64,000 nucleotides of DNA from CAVOHU01 sp963817885 (GTDB lineage: Bacteria > Acidobacteriota > Vicinamibacteria > Vicinamibacterales > JAKQTR01): assembly GCA_963817885.1 (NCBI GenBank), contig CAWFQE010000012.1, positions 62,001 to 126,000 of the forward strand, written 5' to 3'. Within the stretch, counting starts at the first letter, position 1. Every line of letters starts with the position of its first letter. The notes below the pieces were generated by a model, which saw only the letters and a program-made list of their open reading frames with translations, was not told the DNA's origin and did no database searches. Made by a program: the position numbers and the translations under genes. Below, in pieces: positions 53,617-63,312 of this stretch.

Positions 53617-56166
53617 ATGCCGATTGACAGATATCCCCGACTCGGCAGGCGGATCGCACCCAGCTCACTCGCGGAGTTCCTGGAAGAACCCCTGCCGGCT
53701 GGCGTCCTTTCGGTGGACAGAGGTTTTCTCCTACTGAAGGACCTCGATGAATCGGTTTGGACCAATCTCGGGGTCTCGGACGGCCGAAACTTGGCTTGCG
53801 CGGTCGTCGCAGCAGTGGCCCGGAGAATTAGGGACGTAGGCAGACTGCAGATTTCCGCGCTTCCGGAGCACCTTGAATGGGGCGACGTAGACCTGGGTGT
53901 ACGAGCCTACAACGCGCTCACATCCGGTCGGAAGCTCGCTCGACCAGCGAGCCTCAACGGATGGCCCCTCGCAGAATTGATGAAGACCAACGCCTTCGGC
54001 GTGAGATCGCTCGTCGATCTGCTGGTTGCACTAGAGGACGCCACGGGGCTTCGCTGCATCGTCGAAGGCGGAGGATTCGGTACTGCTCAGGAAGGTACGC
54101 CGGGAACCGGGAGCGAACACAGCGGGAACGATGAGGCATCCGGTGTCTTGTCATTCGACCTGCAGCAAGGGCCTCCTCTCTCTGCGTTCATGCGCGACAT
54201 CAAAGAGCGGCTTGAATGGGACGACCTTAATATCGGGATTCGCACCTTCAATGCCCTAGCTGTACGTCGGCGGTTAACACGGCCGTCGGCGCTTAATGGA
54301 ATGCTCGTCGGTGATCTGATGAGCAGCAAGAACTTCGGTAGGAAGTCGCTTCGTGACTTGCTGACGGCGCTTCACGAAACTGCCGGGCGTTCATGCATCG
54401 GTCTCAGACGTGCCTCAACTCAGCTCATTGGCAAGGATGGCGCTCGCAGAGAACAACTGAGCCTTCAATACGATTCGGGACTAAAGAAATTGGATGACCC
54501 GAGGATGCTCGACTTGGCGGTCGAGTTGATGAAACTCGAACAGGCGCTCGGGCCGGATATCGTTCAGGCAAAGGATCCCAGGTTCGGGAGGCTGGTCCGA
54601 GCCCTCGGCACCGGTGCCTGCAACACCTCGGAGTTGATAGCGACCTTCGCTGCAAGACTCGGGCGAGCGGGGTGTGAGCACTTGGACCGGCTGAAGGCCC
54701 TGCGGAACCTTTGTGCAGGAATTGAGGAAGCCCGAACGCTCACTCTTCTGGCAGAGCTCGACGCGATCGCTGGCTCGATCTGCACCGACGCCCAAAAGTC
54801 CATTGTCCTGCGTTTCTGGGGCTGGGACGGCCTTGGTGGGGCGACGCTTCAGAAAGTTGGAAACGAGCACGGCATCACCCGAGAACGGGTCCGGCAGATA
54901 ACTAGTCGAGCGAAGAAGCGGCTAGAGGCGAGAGGAGAGATCTTCGCGCCGGCCGCTATACACGCCCTAGAGATTGTCCAAGGGGTCCTGCCCGCGACTG
55001 TCTCGCAGACGGCGGACGCACTTGTCCGCGAAGAGATACTGCCAAACGGCACTGATATACGGTTCCTTTGTGATTTGGGGCCAGCGCTCGACCGGCCTAA
55101 GGCGCTTTGGTACGACCAAGAGCACTGTTGCCTAGTATCGACACGAGATGGCGCGAAGTTCGTTTGGAAGGCGCATCGGCAAGCTTCTCGAATAGCAGAC
55201 AAGTACGGGGTGGCCTGCGCCGCGGACGTGTGCGATGCGATTGGAGGCCAGTCCATCGGTCCGCTGCACGTCGAACACGTTGCAGGCCTGATCAGAACTC
55301 GAGGGGATCTGCTGTGGCTCGACGATGTGAATTTCTGGTTCTGCAGGAGGGATATTAGGGGAAACGCACTCCTCCGTCGTGTGCACAAAGTGGTTGCGGT
55401 TGCAGGACGGGTGCGCGTCGTGGAACTCCGTGGCGGCATTGCTCGCGATTACCACTTGAAGGGAACCGTGCCACCCAAAGCGATTCTCCTGAGCTTATGT
55501 GGTCTTGATCCCGCGCTCGAGGTCCAAGGCGATATTGTCGCCAAGCGTGACGGCGCGGATGTCGAATCGGCGCTATCTCCTACGGAAAAGACGCTTAGGC
55601 GCGTGCTCCTGGAAAACGGATCGGTCATGGAGCGATCGCTGCTGGAACGTGAATTCCTCACTACGTCCTTGGGCCGTCCGAGTCTCCAATCTGCGCTGAC
55701 CTATTCTCCTATCGTGATCCGGTACGCGCCACAAGTCTATGGACTTCGAGGGTTGGCGATCCCGTTGGGAACCGTCGATTCGATTCAGCCTCTGCGCTGG
55801 AGACGAAATGGGCGACTGTTAGTGGACTCCGGCTGGGTGGGAGACGGGCGCGTACGGCTCGTCTACCGCCTCTCGAAGGGCTGCGTATCGAACGGGATCG
55901 TGACGATTCCGGCGTCATTCACGAAGTTTCTCCGGGGAGACTTTCGCTTGCTTCGGCAAGGAAACGACGTCGGACTCCTGCGCTGCAGGGGCGCGCAGGG
56001 GTGGGGCTTGGGCACCTTATTCCGACGGGTAGCGGCCGAGGCAGGTGACACGCTGACGCTCGAGTTCCACCTCAAGGCGTCAGAGGCCCACGCTTCTATC
56101 TCGGTCGAAGTCCCAGAAGCCCCGATCATGAGGGAGACGCAGCCTGAGGTCGGAGTCGATCGGTGA
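53617..56166 (+). CDS. RpoA-CTD-like and sigma region 4 fusion protein, 849 residues
   Basis: This intact protein has no close described relative that I can name. Two repeats, near residues 85-140 and 198-250, share LEWxDxxxGxRxxNAL, a RP.SLNG step and FGxxSLxDLLxAL, the helix-hairpin-helix pattern of the RNA polymerase alpha-subunit C-terminal domain. Residues about 388-438 read CTDAQKSIVLRFWGWDGL then GITRERVRQITSRAKKRLEA, a canonical sigma-70 region 4 helix-turn-helix. The last 400 residues are unassigned mixed alpha/beta and include winged-helix-like parts. It lacks sigma region 2, so it is not a complete sigma factor. It starts 6 bases after the ATPase gene. Confidence 0.75.
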   Translation: MPIDRYPRLGRRIAPSSLAEFLEEPLPAGVLSVDRGFLLLKDLDESVWTNLGVSDGRNLACAVVAAVARRIRDVGRLQISALPEHLEWGDVDLGVRAYNALTSGRKLARPASLNGWPLAELMKTNAFGVRSLVDLLVALEDATGLRCIVEGGGFGTAQEGTPGTGSEHSGNDEASGVLSFDLQQGPPLSAFMRDIKERLEWDDLNIGIRTFNALAVRRRLTRPSALNGMLVGDLMSSKNFGRKSLRDLLTALHETAGRSCIGLRRASTQLIGKDGARREQLSLQYDSGLKKLDDPRMLDLAVELMKLEQALGPDIVQAKDPRFGRLVRALGTGACNTSELIATFAARLGRAGCEHLDRLKALRNLCAGIEEARTLTLLAELDAIAGSICTDAQKSIVLRFWGWDGLGGATLQKVGNEHGITRERVRQITSRAKKRLEARGEIFAPAAIHALEIVQGVLPATVSQTADALVREEILPNGTDIRFLCDLGPALDRPKALWYDQEHCCLVSTRDGAKFVWKAHRQASRIADKYGVACAADVCDAIGGQSIGPLHVEHVAGLIRTRGDLLWLDDVNFWFCRRDIRGNALLRRVHKVVAVAGRVRVVELRGGIARDYHLKGTVPPKAILLSLCGLDPALEVQGDIVAKRDGADVESALSPTEKTLRRVLLENGSVMERSLLEREFLTTSLGRPSLQSALTYSPIVIRYAPQVYGLRGLAIPLGTVDSIQPLRWRRNGRLLVDSGWVGDGRVRLVYRLSKGCVSNGIVTIPASFTKFLRGDFRLLRQGNDVGLLRCRGAQGWGLGTLFRRVAAEAGDTLTLEFHLKASEAHASISVEVPEAPIMRETQPEVGVDR

Positions 56167-56268
56167 CCCGAGGCATTGCGGACGCATCCAAGTCGGTCTC
56201 GCACGGGCCCGTCGACGGCGTCCACACGGAATCGGAAGCCGAGCCCATTAGCACGCCAATTCGGGCTC

Positions 56269-56373
56269 GGACCGCCCGTCGACCCGGTTTGGCCCCGCCC
56301 TACTTCAGCGCTTCCTGGCCGCCGAAGGGACGATACGGGGTCAGCTCGTCGAGCGCGACGCGGTCTTCCGGCA
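56269..56373 (-). repeat. right direct repeat: 3' end of the intact FAD oxidase gene
   Basis: This stretch is the intact counterpart of 48167-48271 (about 80 percent identity, offset 8102). It contains the last codons of the FAD oxidase gene and its stop. With the left copy it brackets the island. Confidence 0.75.
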
Positions 56374-57457
56374 GCTCGTTGTGCAGCAGCATGCGCGTCA
56401 GGAGCTTCCCGACGCCGGGCCCGAGCATGTAGCCCTGGCCGCACATGCCCACCGCCTGGATGTAACCCTCGAGTTCTTTCGAGCGGCCGATGATGGGCGA
56501 TCCATCCGGCGTCATCGGATAGAGGCCCCGCCACGTGCGGCGGACCTTGACGTTGGCGAGCTTCGGCATCAGGTCGACCATCCGCCGCGCGATCATCGGA
56601 AGGTAGGTCGAGGTCTCGCGACGATCGGTGCCGGCGATCGGTGGTTCCGGCGTGATGCAGAAGACGATGCCGCCGGGCTTGTGCTGGTAGAAGTAGTAGT
56701 TGGCCGACCCGTCGGCGGGCCTGATATCGACTACCATCGGCTGCATGAAGGTCGCCACCGGTTCGGTGATGCCGCCTTCGTGGCTGTCGGGCACGACAGG
56801 CACGTCATCACCAGCCATGGTGGACACCGCGCGAGCCCAGGGTCCGGCGGCGTTGATGACGGTCTCGGTGGCGTAGCCGCCCTTGTCGGTCCTGACGCCC
56901 ACCACGGTGCCCCGGCGCCGGATGAGTCCCGTGACGCGCTCATTGAATCGAAATGCGACGCCCAGTTCGACGGCGCGGCGATGGAACGCGTGCGAGGAGA
57001 GCATCGGCGATGCCGACCCGTCCTCGGGTGAGTAGGTGCCGCCTCGCAGGCCTGCGCGATTCAGGTCCGGAACAATCGCCAGCAGCTCGTCGCGATCGAG
57101 CCAGTTGATGTTCAGCCCGGCCCGCTGCTGAACCTGGAGCAGCTTCTTCAGCGCGATCTCCTCGCGCTCGCGGTACGCCACGAACACGTAGCCGCCTTGC
57201 GCCCATTCGATGCAGTCGCCGTGCGCCTGCTCCCACGTCGAAAACACGCGCAGCGATTCCAGGCAGAGGTGGATCTTGGCCGGCGTCGAGTGCGTGGCCC
57301 GGATCCCCCCGATGGCGGCCTTGTTGCTCCCCTGGCCGGCGCTCGGAAACTGATCGATGACCAGCGGGCGTATGCCTTCTTCCGCCAGGAACACGGCCGT
57401 TGGAAGTCCCACGCTGCCGGCGCCGACGATGACAACGTCGAAGGTCTCGGTGGACAT
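56300..57457 (-). CDS. DadA/SoxB-like FAD-dependent amine oxidase
   Basis: The 385-residue protein has the DAO fold: VVIVGAGSVGLPTAVFLAEE near residue 8 binds FAD, and the C-terminal GYIQAVGMCGQGYMLGPGVG is the conserved flavin-contact motif. It overlaps the upstream Fe-S oxidoreductase gene by one base (TGATG). This two-gene architecture matches D-hydroxyproline or proline-type dehydrogenases and sarcosine oxidase-like systems, where the large Fe-S/FAD protein takes electrons from the small oxidase. Substrate is probably an amino acid derivative. Its 3' end is duplicated at the left edge of the island. Confidence 0.78.
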   Translation of the reverse strand: MSTETFDVVIVGAGSVGLPTAVFLAEEGIRPLVIDQFPSAGQGSNKAAIGGIRATHSTPAKIHLCLESLRVFSTWEQAHGDCIEWAQGGYVFVAYREREEIALKKLLQVQQRAGLNINWLDRDELLAIVPDLNRAGLRGGTYSPEDGSASPMLSSHAFHRRAVELGVAFRFNERVTGLIRRRGTVVGVRTDKGGYATETVINAAGPWARAVSTMAGDDVPVVPDSHEGGITEPVATFMQPMVVDIRPADGSANYYFYQHKPGGIVFCITPEPPIAGTDRRETSTYLPMIARRMVDLMPKLANVKVRRTWRGLYPMTPDGSPIIGRSKELEGYIQAVGMCGQGYMLGPGVGKLLTRMLLHNELPEDRVALDELTPYRPFGGQEALK

Positions 57458-59589
57458 CAGAGGCCTCCCTTGTCGGCATCGGTGGCGTGGCGGGGTTCGA
57501 CATCCCTTGGCGGGCCCCCCTCAGTGATCACGCCCGCAAACGCGCCAAGCGGGACTTCCATGAAGAGCGGCCGCCGCGTCAGTTCGGTAATCTGGCTCGA
57601 GGGCACGCCTTCCTCGCGAAACAGCCGCTTGACCAGGTTCGGGCACGTCTTGCCGCCGCAGGCGCCCATCCCCGCGCGCGTGGCGGCCTTGAGCTGGTTC
57701 ATGTCGCGCAATCCGCCCCGGATGAGCGCGCGGATCTCTCCCACGGTCACCCGCTCGCAGCGGCACACGATCTGATCGTCAGGAAGCTCGCCGGCCGACA
57801 CCTGCCCGGAATCAGCGGCCCACGGTTCCTGCACGCGGATGCCCGCAATGCGCGTGGCGATGTCGTGGGTCGCCCGGACGCGCACCAGCAGGCAGCGGTC
57901 GGCGATCTTCGCCGCCCGGACTCGCGTGACCTCGACGTTGCCGAGGATCATTCCTTCGGTGTCGAGCACGGTCACCCTGTCGCCGGCCTTGATGGACTTC
58001 GACGTGAACTCGTGCGGGATGGTGACGATGGGATTGGCGGGGTCCTTTCGCGCGTCGACCAGCGTGACGGCGAGGCCGGGGCAAATCGCCACGCATTTCT
58101 CGCACGCGTCGCACTGGTCGCCCACGAACTCCGGCAGGCCGCAGAGGTCGTCGCCTTCGATGCGGATGCCCTGGTGGGGACAGATCGACGTGCAGGGATT
58201 GCAGGGAATCTCCTGCGAGCAATGGAACACCGGAAAAGCGCCCGTGACATCCTCCGGGATGTCCTCGGTGACCGTCGCCCCAGGCCGCGACTTGAGCACC
58301 TCGGCGATGCGATGCCACTCGGGCGGGACCTCTCCCACGTCGCGCCCCAGCGCGCGCGCGATCTGCAGCCCGCGGATGCGCCCGGTGAACATTGCCGCCG
58401 AGGCCTCGGCGATCTCCTCCGAGTCGCCGGCCGCATACACCGGGAGCCCGAACTCCTTCGCCTTCTGGATGAACTCGTCGACCGGATCGAGGCCGACGGC
58501 GACAAGCACCGTGTCGCATGCGAAGGTCTTCTCCGTGCCGGCGATGGGCTTCCACTTGTCGTCGATCCTGGCGATGGTGACCGACCGCACCTCCTCCGCG
58601 CCGTTCGCGCTGAGAATCGTGTGCGAGGTGTAGACGGGAACGCCCATCCGGACGAGCTTGTCCCTGTGGACTTTGTAGCCGCCGCACTCGGGCAGGGCCT
58701 CGCACAGGCCGGCAACCTCGATTCCCGCCTGCAGCGCGTGGTAGCCGGCGATGAGGCCCACGTTGCCGCCGCCGACGATGAACAATCGGGATGCCGATCG
58801 CACGAGGTCCCGGTTCACGAGTGTCTGGAACGCTCCGGCTCCGTAGACTCCCGGCAGCGTATTGCCGCCGAACACGAGCGACTTCTCGCGGGCGCCCGCG
58901 GCCACCAGCAGCACCTGGGGCCTGACGATGAAGTAGTGGCCGTCGCGCAGCACGCCGACGCGCCGATCCGAGAATACGGCGAGGGCCGTGCTGTTCAGCC
59001 ACACCCTGACGTGCTCGAACGCGCGGACCTCGTTCTCGAGGCGCGTGGCGATGTCGATGCCGCGCGTGCCCGCGTGGCATGCGTCAATCGAGCCGAAGAA
59101 CTTGTGGGTCTGCAGGACGAGCTTGCCGCCCAGGCGGTGCTTGTCATCGACGACAAGGGTGCGAACTCCGGCGCGCGCCAGCTCGATCGCCGCCGTCAGG
59201 CCGGCCGGACCGCCGCCGATGATGAGGCACTCGGTTTCGACCGTCTCGATATCCCGCATCTCGACCGAGCCCGCGACGTCGGGCAGCACGGGCTTGCCAT
59301 CGAGCGGGCCCACGCGCATCCCGGGCAGCACCGGGGCCATGCAGGATTTCACCGGCAGCCCGTCCGCAACGACCGTGCACTGCGCGCACTGGCCGTTGGC
59401 GCAGAAGATGCCCTGCGGCGCGCCGTCCTTGTGGTGATGGCCGAACACGCGCACGCCGTTGGCGAAGAGCGCCGACGCAATGGTTTCGCCTGGATGGCCG
59501 GACAGCACCTCGCCGGCCCAGGTGAACTCGAACGCCGCCGACGCCGGCACGGCGAGAATCGGATGTTCGTGGATACGGTGGTCGGTCAC
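57457..59589 (-). CDS. Fe-S/FAD oxidoreductase, HcnAB/SoxA-like fusion
   Basis: This 710-residue protein combines an N-terminal [2Fe-2S] domain (CANGQCAQCTVV near residue 64, with a further cysteine in KSCMAP), a pyridine nucleotide-disulfide type FAD domain (CLIIGGGPAGLTAAIEL near residue 119), a [4Fe-4S] region (CTSICPHQG and CDACEKCVAICPG), and a C-terminal BFD-like [2Fe-2S] domain (IVCRCERVTVGEI, then GGKTCPN). GTG 59589 follows CCAGGAG by 7 bases; an in-frame extension to 59742 is noise. It is the electron-handling subunit for the downstream FAD oxidase. The repeat array lies in its upstream region. Confidence 0.8.
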   Translation of the reverse strand: MTDHRIHEHPILAVPASAAFEFTWAGEVLSGHPGETIASALFANGVRVFGHHHKDGAPQGIFCANGQCAQCTVVADGLPVKSCMAPVLPGMRVGPLDGKPVLPDVAGSVEMRDIETVETECLIIGGGPAGLTAAIELARAGVRTLVVDDKHRLGGKLVLQTHKFFGSIDACHAGTRGIDIATRLENEVRAFEHVRVWLNSTALAVFSDRRVGVLRDGHYFIVRPQVLLVAAGAREKSLVFGGNTLPGVYGAGAFQTLVNRDLVRSASRLFIVGGGNVGLIAGYHALQAGIEVAGLCEALPECGGYKVHRDKLVRMGVPVYTSHTILSANGAEEVRSVTIARIDDKWKPIAGTEKTFACDTVLVAVGLDPVDEFIQKAKEFGLPVYAAGDSEEIAEASAAMFTGRIRGLQIARALGRDVGEVPPEWHRIAEVLKSRPGATVTEDIPEDVTGAFPVFHCSQEIPCNPCTSICPHQGIRIEGDDLCGLPEFVGDQCDACEKCVAICPGLAVTLVDARKDPANPIVTIPHEFTSKSIKAGDRVTVLDTEGMILGNVEVTRVRAAKIADRCLLVRVRATHDIATRIAGIRVQEPWAADSGQVSAGELPDDQIVCRCERVTVGEIRALIRGGLRDMNQLKAATRAGMGACGGKTCPNLVKRLFREEGVPSSQITELTRRPLFMEVPLGAFAGVITEGGPPRDVEPRHATDADKGGL

Positions 59590-59774
59590 GAGTGGACTCC
59601 TGGTCACGGAGGCACTTTTCAGGCCACGGTTTGCCCCGGGAGAATCAGGCAGCTTGGAACCCGAGGAGAGAACCGCGTGGTTCGTGTTGGAGGGGGGAAC
59701 CTCGGAAGCGCGAGCCGGCCGAACCACCCGGCCCGCAAGCAATCACTCTATCAAACTCGAGCCGCCAGCCGCCA

Positions 59775-59962
59775 GCCGCGGGCCGCCAGCTTGCCCTGAG
59801 CGTCGTCGAAGGGCCGCGGGCCGCCAGCTTGCCCTGAGCGTCGTCGAAGGGCCGCGGGCCGCCAGCTTGCCTGAGCGCCGTCGAAGGGCCGCGGCCGCCA
59901 GCTTGCCCTGAGCGTCGTCGAAGGGCCGCGGGCCGCCAGCTTGCCCTGAGCGTCGTCGAAGG
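59775..59962. repeat. five-copy 38-bp tandem repeat in an operon gap
   Basis: Five head-to-tail units of 38, 38, 37, 37 and 38 bases run from 59775 to 59962. Each contains CTTGCCCTGAGCGTCGTCGA or a one-base variant, a common environmental repeat related to TTCGACxxxCTCAGGG. The array begins 10 bases from the carbamoyltransferase stop. Each unit has partial inverted symmetry and could form hairpins in mRNA, separating expression of the two operon halves. There are no spacers, so it is not a CRISPR. Confidence 0.88.
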
Positions 59963-59972
59963 GCCGCCTCTG

Positions 59973-60975
59973 CTACATCGTCAGCGCCATGACGGACTTG
60001 CACGTGTGGAGGCGGTTCTCGGCCTCCGGGAACACGCGCGACTGCGGGCCGTCGAGCACCTGGTCGCTGACCTCGTTGTTGCGGTCGGCCGGGAGGCAGT
60101 GCATGTAGATCGCGTCCTTCTTCGCCAGCTTCATCCGGCGCTCGTCGCAGATCCAGCTCTTGTACTGCTTCGAGAGCTCGAGCGCCTCCTGCGGCTTGTG
60201 GAACAGCTCCTCGATGCCCCACGACTTGGCGTAGACGATGTCCGCGCCGCGGCACGCCTCGTCCATGTCGTCGGTGACCTCGAAGGACGTCCCGTGTTCC
60301 TTCGCGGCGGCTCGCGCAGTACTCCATGGGGCCCTTCATCAGCTTCCACTCGGGCGGGTGGGCCAGCACCACGTCGAGGCCGAAGCGCGGCATGAGCGTG
60401 ATGAGCCCCTGCGGCACCGACATCGGCTTGGCGTAGCTCGGCGCGTAGGCCCAGCTGACGGCAATCTTCCGGCCCTTCAGGTTCTTCCCGAACTCCTCGC
60501 GAATCGTCATCAGGTCGGCCAGCGTCTGGAACGGATGGTCGATGTCGCACTGCATGTTGAAGACCGGCACCCGGGCGTGCTCGGCCACTTCGCGCATGTA
60601 GGCGTTGCCCTCGCCGGGGACGAGGTCGTGCCGGATGGCGATGGCGTGGCCGTAGCTCGACAGGATGATGCCCATGTCCCTGGGCGACTCGCCGTGGGCG
60701 ACCTGCGAGGTTTCCGCCGAGATGAAGTGCGCGTGCGCGCCAAGCTGCGTGGCGCCGGCTTCGAACGAGTTGCGCGTCCGCGTGGACTTGTCGAAGAAGA
60801 ACAGGAAGACCGTCTTGTCCGGCAGGAACCGATGGGGCTTGCCCGCCCGAAACGACTTCTTCAGATCGGCGGCCGTCTTGAGCGCCAGCTCGATCTGCTT
60901 GTCGCTCCAGTCCCGGGTTTCGATGTAGTCCTTGCCCCGAACGGTATTGGGAAGTGTCAGTCGCTTGGCTGGCAT
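59973..60975 (-). CDS. YgeW-like knotted carbamoyltransferase, frame broken once
   Basis: After one-base deletion near 60310-60318 this is a 333-residue aspartate/ornithine carbamoyltransferase family protein. FFDKSTRTRNSFEAG contains the carbamoyl phosphate loop, HPFQTLADL the second phosphate contact, and HCLPADR the substrate loop. SWAYAPSYAKPMSVPQGLIT resembles the YgeW signature more than ArgF. In E. coli ygeW sits with xdh, ygeX and ygeY, and the same three types surround it here. AGGAC precedes the ATG. The likely role is handling a carbamoyl group in purine or ureido-compound breakdown. Confidence 0.75.
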
Positions 60976-60999
60976 GTGCTGGTCCTCGTCTGTCAGTGG

Positions 61000-62194
61000 T
61001 CAGGAGCGTGAGCCGTAAGCGCCAGGAAACGCGGCGTACCAGGCCGCGGCCTTCACGAGATGATCGACCGGGATCTGTTCGGTCGCCATGTGCGCGTAGA
61101 TTTCGTTGCCAGGTCCGAAGCCGATGCAGGGAATGCCATGCATGCCCATCACCGCGACGCCGTTGGTGCTGAACACCCAGCGGCCGACCACCGGCGGCTC
61201 GCCGAACAGTTGCCGGTACGCGTCGGTTCCGGCCGTCAACACGCGGTGGTCCTCGGGCAGAAGCCAGGTCGGGTAGTACTTCTTGGTCGGGTAGGTGAGT
61301 CCCCGCCAGCTCGGCACCGCGTAGTCGAGTACCACGACTTCGGCTCCGGCGACCTGCACGCTCGGCAGCGCCTTGATTTCGATCGACGGCGGACTCGAGC
61401 GTGTCGGTTGCGGCCAGGCGCCGGTCGAGGTGAATGGTCGCCGAATCAGCGACGGCACAGAGCGACGGCGAGGTCGAGCGGATCTCGGAAATGGTGACGG
61501 TGCCCTTTCCCAGGAACGGCTCGCCGCCCAGCCGCTCGTTCAGTCGCTCGATGTCCTGGACGATCGGGGCCATCCGGTACACGGCATTCACGCCGCGCTC
61601 CGGCGCCGACCCATGGCACGAGACGCCGCGGGTCCGCACCTCGATCTCCATCCGGCCGCGATGGCCGCGATAGACGGCGAGGTTGGTCGGCTCGGTGATG
61701 ACCACGGCCTCGGGCCGCAGCCCGTCTTCGTTGATGATGTACTGCCAGCACAGGCCGTCGCAGTCCTCTTCCTGCACGCTGCCGACCACCCACACCGTGC
61801 AGTCGTGCTCCAGGCCGAGCTCCTTGATGATCCGGCCGCCGTAGACAATCGACGCCAGCGCGCCCTTCATGTCGCAGGCGCCCCGCCCGTAGATGATGCC
61901 GTTGCGCTCGGCGCCCTTGAACGGATCGACCGTCCAGTTCGACGCATTGCCCACGTCCACGGTGTCGACGTGCGCGTCGAGCGCGATGACTCGCGGCCCG
62001 CTGCCGATCCGCCCGAGGATGTTGCCCATCGGGTCGATGCGGACTTCGTCGTACCCGCTGTCGTGCATCTCCCGCTCGATCCGGTGGATGACTTCTTCCT
62101 CCTGCGAGCTGACCGAGCGAATGGCGATCAGGTCGCGGAGAAAGCCCGCCACGTTGCGTTCGTGCGCCCGTGCGCGATCGAGAATGTGGTTCAT
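61000..62194 (-). CDS. YgeY-like M20 metallohydrolase, frame broken once
   Basis: The 397-residue product (one extra base near 61385-61392 restores ESAVIEIKALPS) is an M20 peptidase/deacylase. LDAHVDTVDVGNASNW supplies the first zinc histidine and aspartate, GRGACDMKGALAS the bridging aspartate, and VQEEDCDGLCW the catalytic glutamate. It closely resembles the YgeY/putative selenium metabolism hydrolase subfamily in the opening IRSVSSQEEEV. The start overlaps the PLP-enzyme stop by one base. It probably cleaves an N-carbamoyl or amide intermediate. Confidence 0.75.
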
Positions 62195-63247
62195 CAGTCG
62201 ATGATCTCCCACTTCGCCTGGTACCGGTCCAGCTGCTGCACGGTGTACGGATCCATCGGGTGCTCGCGCTCCGGGATCTCGACGTGCTTCGGCATGCCGC
62301 ACAGCTCGGTCGAGAAGTAGCGCTGGCCGGTGTCGCAGATGAGCGTGACGATCATCTTCATCTCCGGGTGGGCCTTCGCCAGCTTGATCGCCCCGGCGAC
62401 GTTGGCGCCCGACGAGATCCCGCAGAAGATGCCCTCTTCCTTCGCCAGCCGGCGCGCCATCTCCATCGATTCGGGCGTCGTGGTCGTGACGATGCCGTTC
62501 AGGCGGCTGACGTCGAGGTTGCGCGGCACGAAGCCGTCACCGATGCCCTCGATGCCGTGCGGGCCCCACGCGCGGCGGGAGAGCAGCGGGCACTCGGACG
62601 GCTCGATGGCGTAGAGCTTCACGCGCTTCTTGTGCTTGTGGACGAACCGTCCGACGCCGGTGAGCGTGCCGCCGGTTCCCTGCGTCATGATGAACGCGTC
62701 GAGCTTGCCGCCCGTCTGTTCCCAGATCTCCGGGCCCGGTGGTCTTGATGTGGGCGTCGATGTTGTCCGGGTTGTCGAACTGGGCCGGCACGAAGTACTT
62801 CTTCGGGTTCTTCTTGCGAATCTCGTCCAGCTTCTCGAGCGCCAGATCGACGTCGCTCTCGCCCCCGGGCGTGTAGACCATCTGCGCGCCGTACGCGATG
62901 TCGAGCTTCTTGCGCTCCTCCGACATGCCCTCGGGCATGACGATGATGCACGGGTAGCCCTTCACCGCCGAGACGAACGAGCAGCCGATGCCGGCGTTGC
63001 CGGTCGAGCACTCGAGGATCGTCATGCCCTTCTTGAGCGCGCCGCGCTTCTCGGCCCGCGTGAACATGTTCCAGTAGATCCGGTCCTTCAGGCTGCCCGA
63101 CGGGCTGAAATACTCGACCTTGACCAGGATCTTCGCCTTGATCTTCTCGGCGGCCGGGATGCTGTTCAGCTGCACCAGCGGTGTCCGCCCGATGGCGTCG
63201 AAAATGCTCTTGTGGTACTTCCGGGCCGCGTTCCACTTAATGGACAT
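62194..63247 (-). CDS. cysteine synthase-fold PLP enzyme, frame broken once
   Basis: After deleting one base near 62733-62738 (TTGPEIWEQTGG) this is a 350-residue fold-type II PLP enzyme. The lysine lies in SPSGSLKDRIYW, followed by CSTGNAGIG and TQGTGGTLTGVGRF for phosphate binding. It is CysK/SbnA-like by motif, but in the related E. coli cluster the position is held by YgeX, a 2,3-diaminopropionate ammonia-lyase of the same fold. ATG 63247 follows AGGAG by 7 bases. It could handle diaminopropionate or cysteine-like substrates. Confidence 0.75.
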
Positions 63248-63312
63248 GTGATGACTCCTGAAGACGAAGGACGAGATGATCCAATATCCAGCACGCGTTG
63301 GGGGCGTGACAC

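Noticed and set aside
53617..56166. The 849-residue protein as a true sigma factor
   Set aside because: Only region 4 is recognisable. Region 2, needed for promoter melting and core binding, is absent.
59775..59962. CRISPR array
   Set aside because: The units are contiguous and near-identical with no spacers, and no cas genes are nearby.
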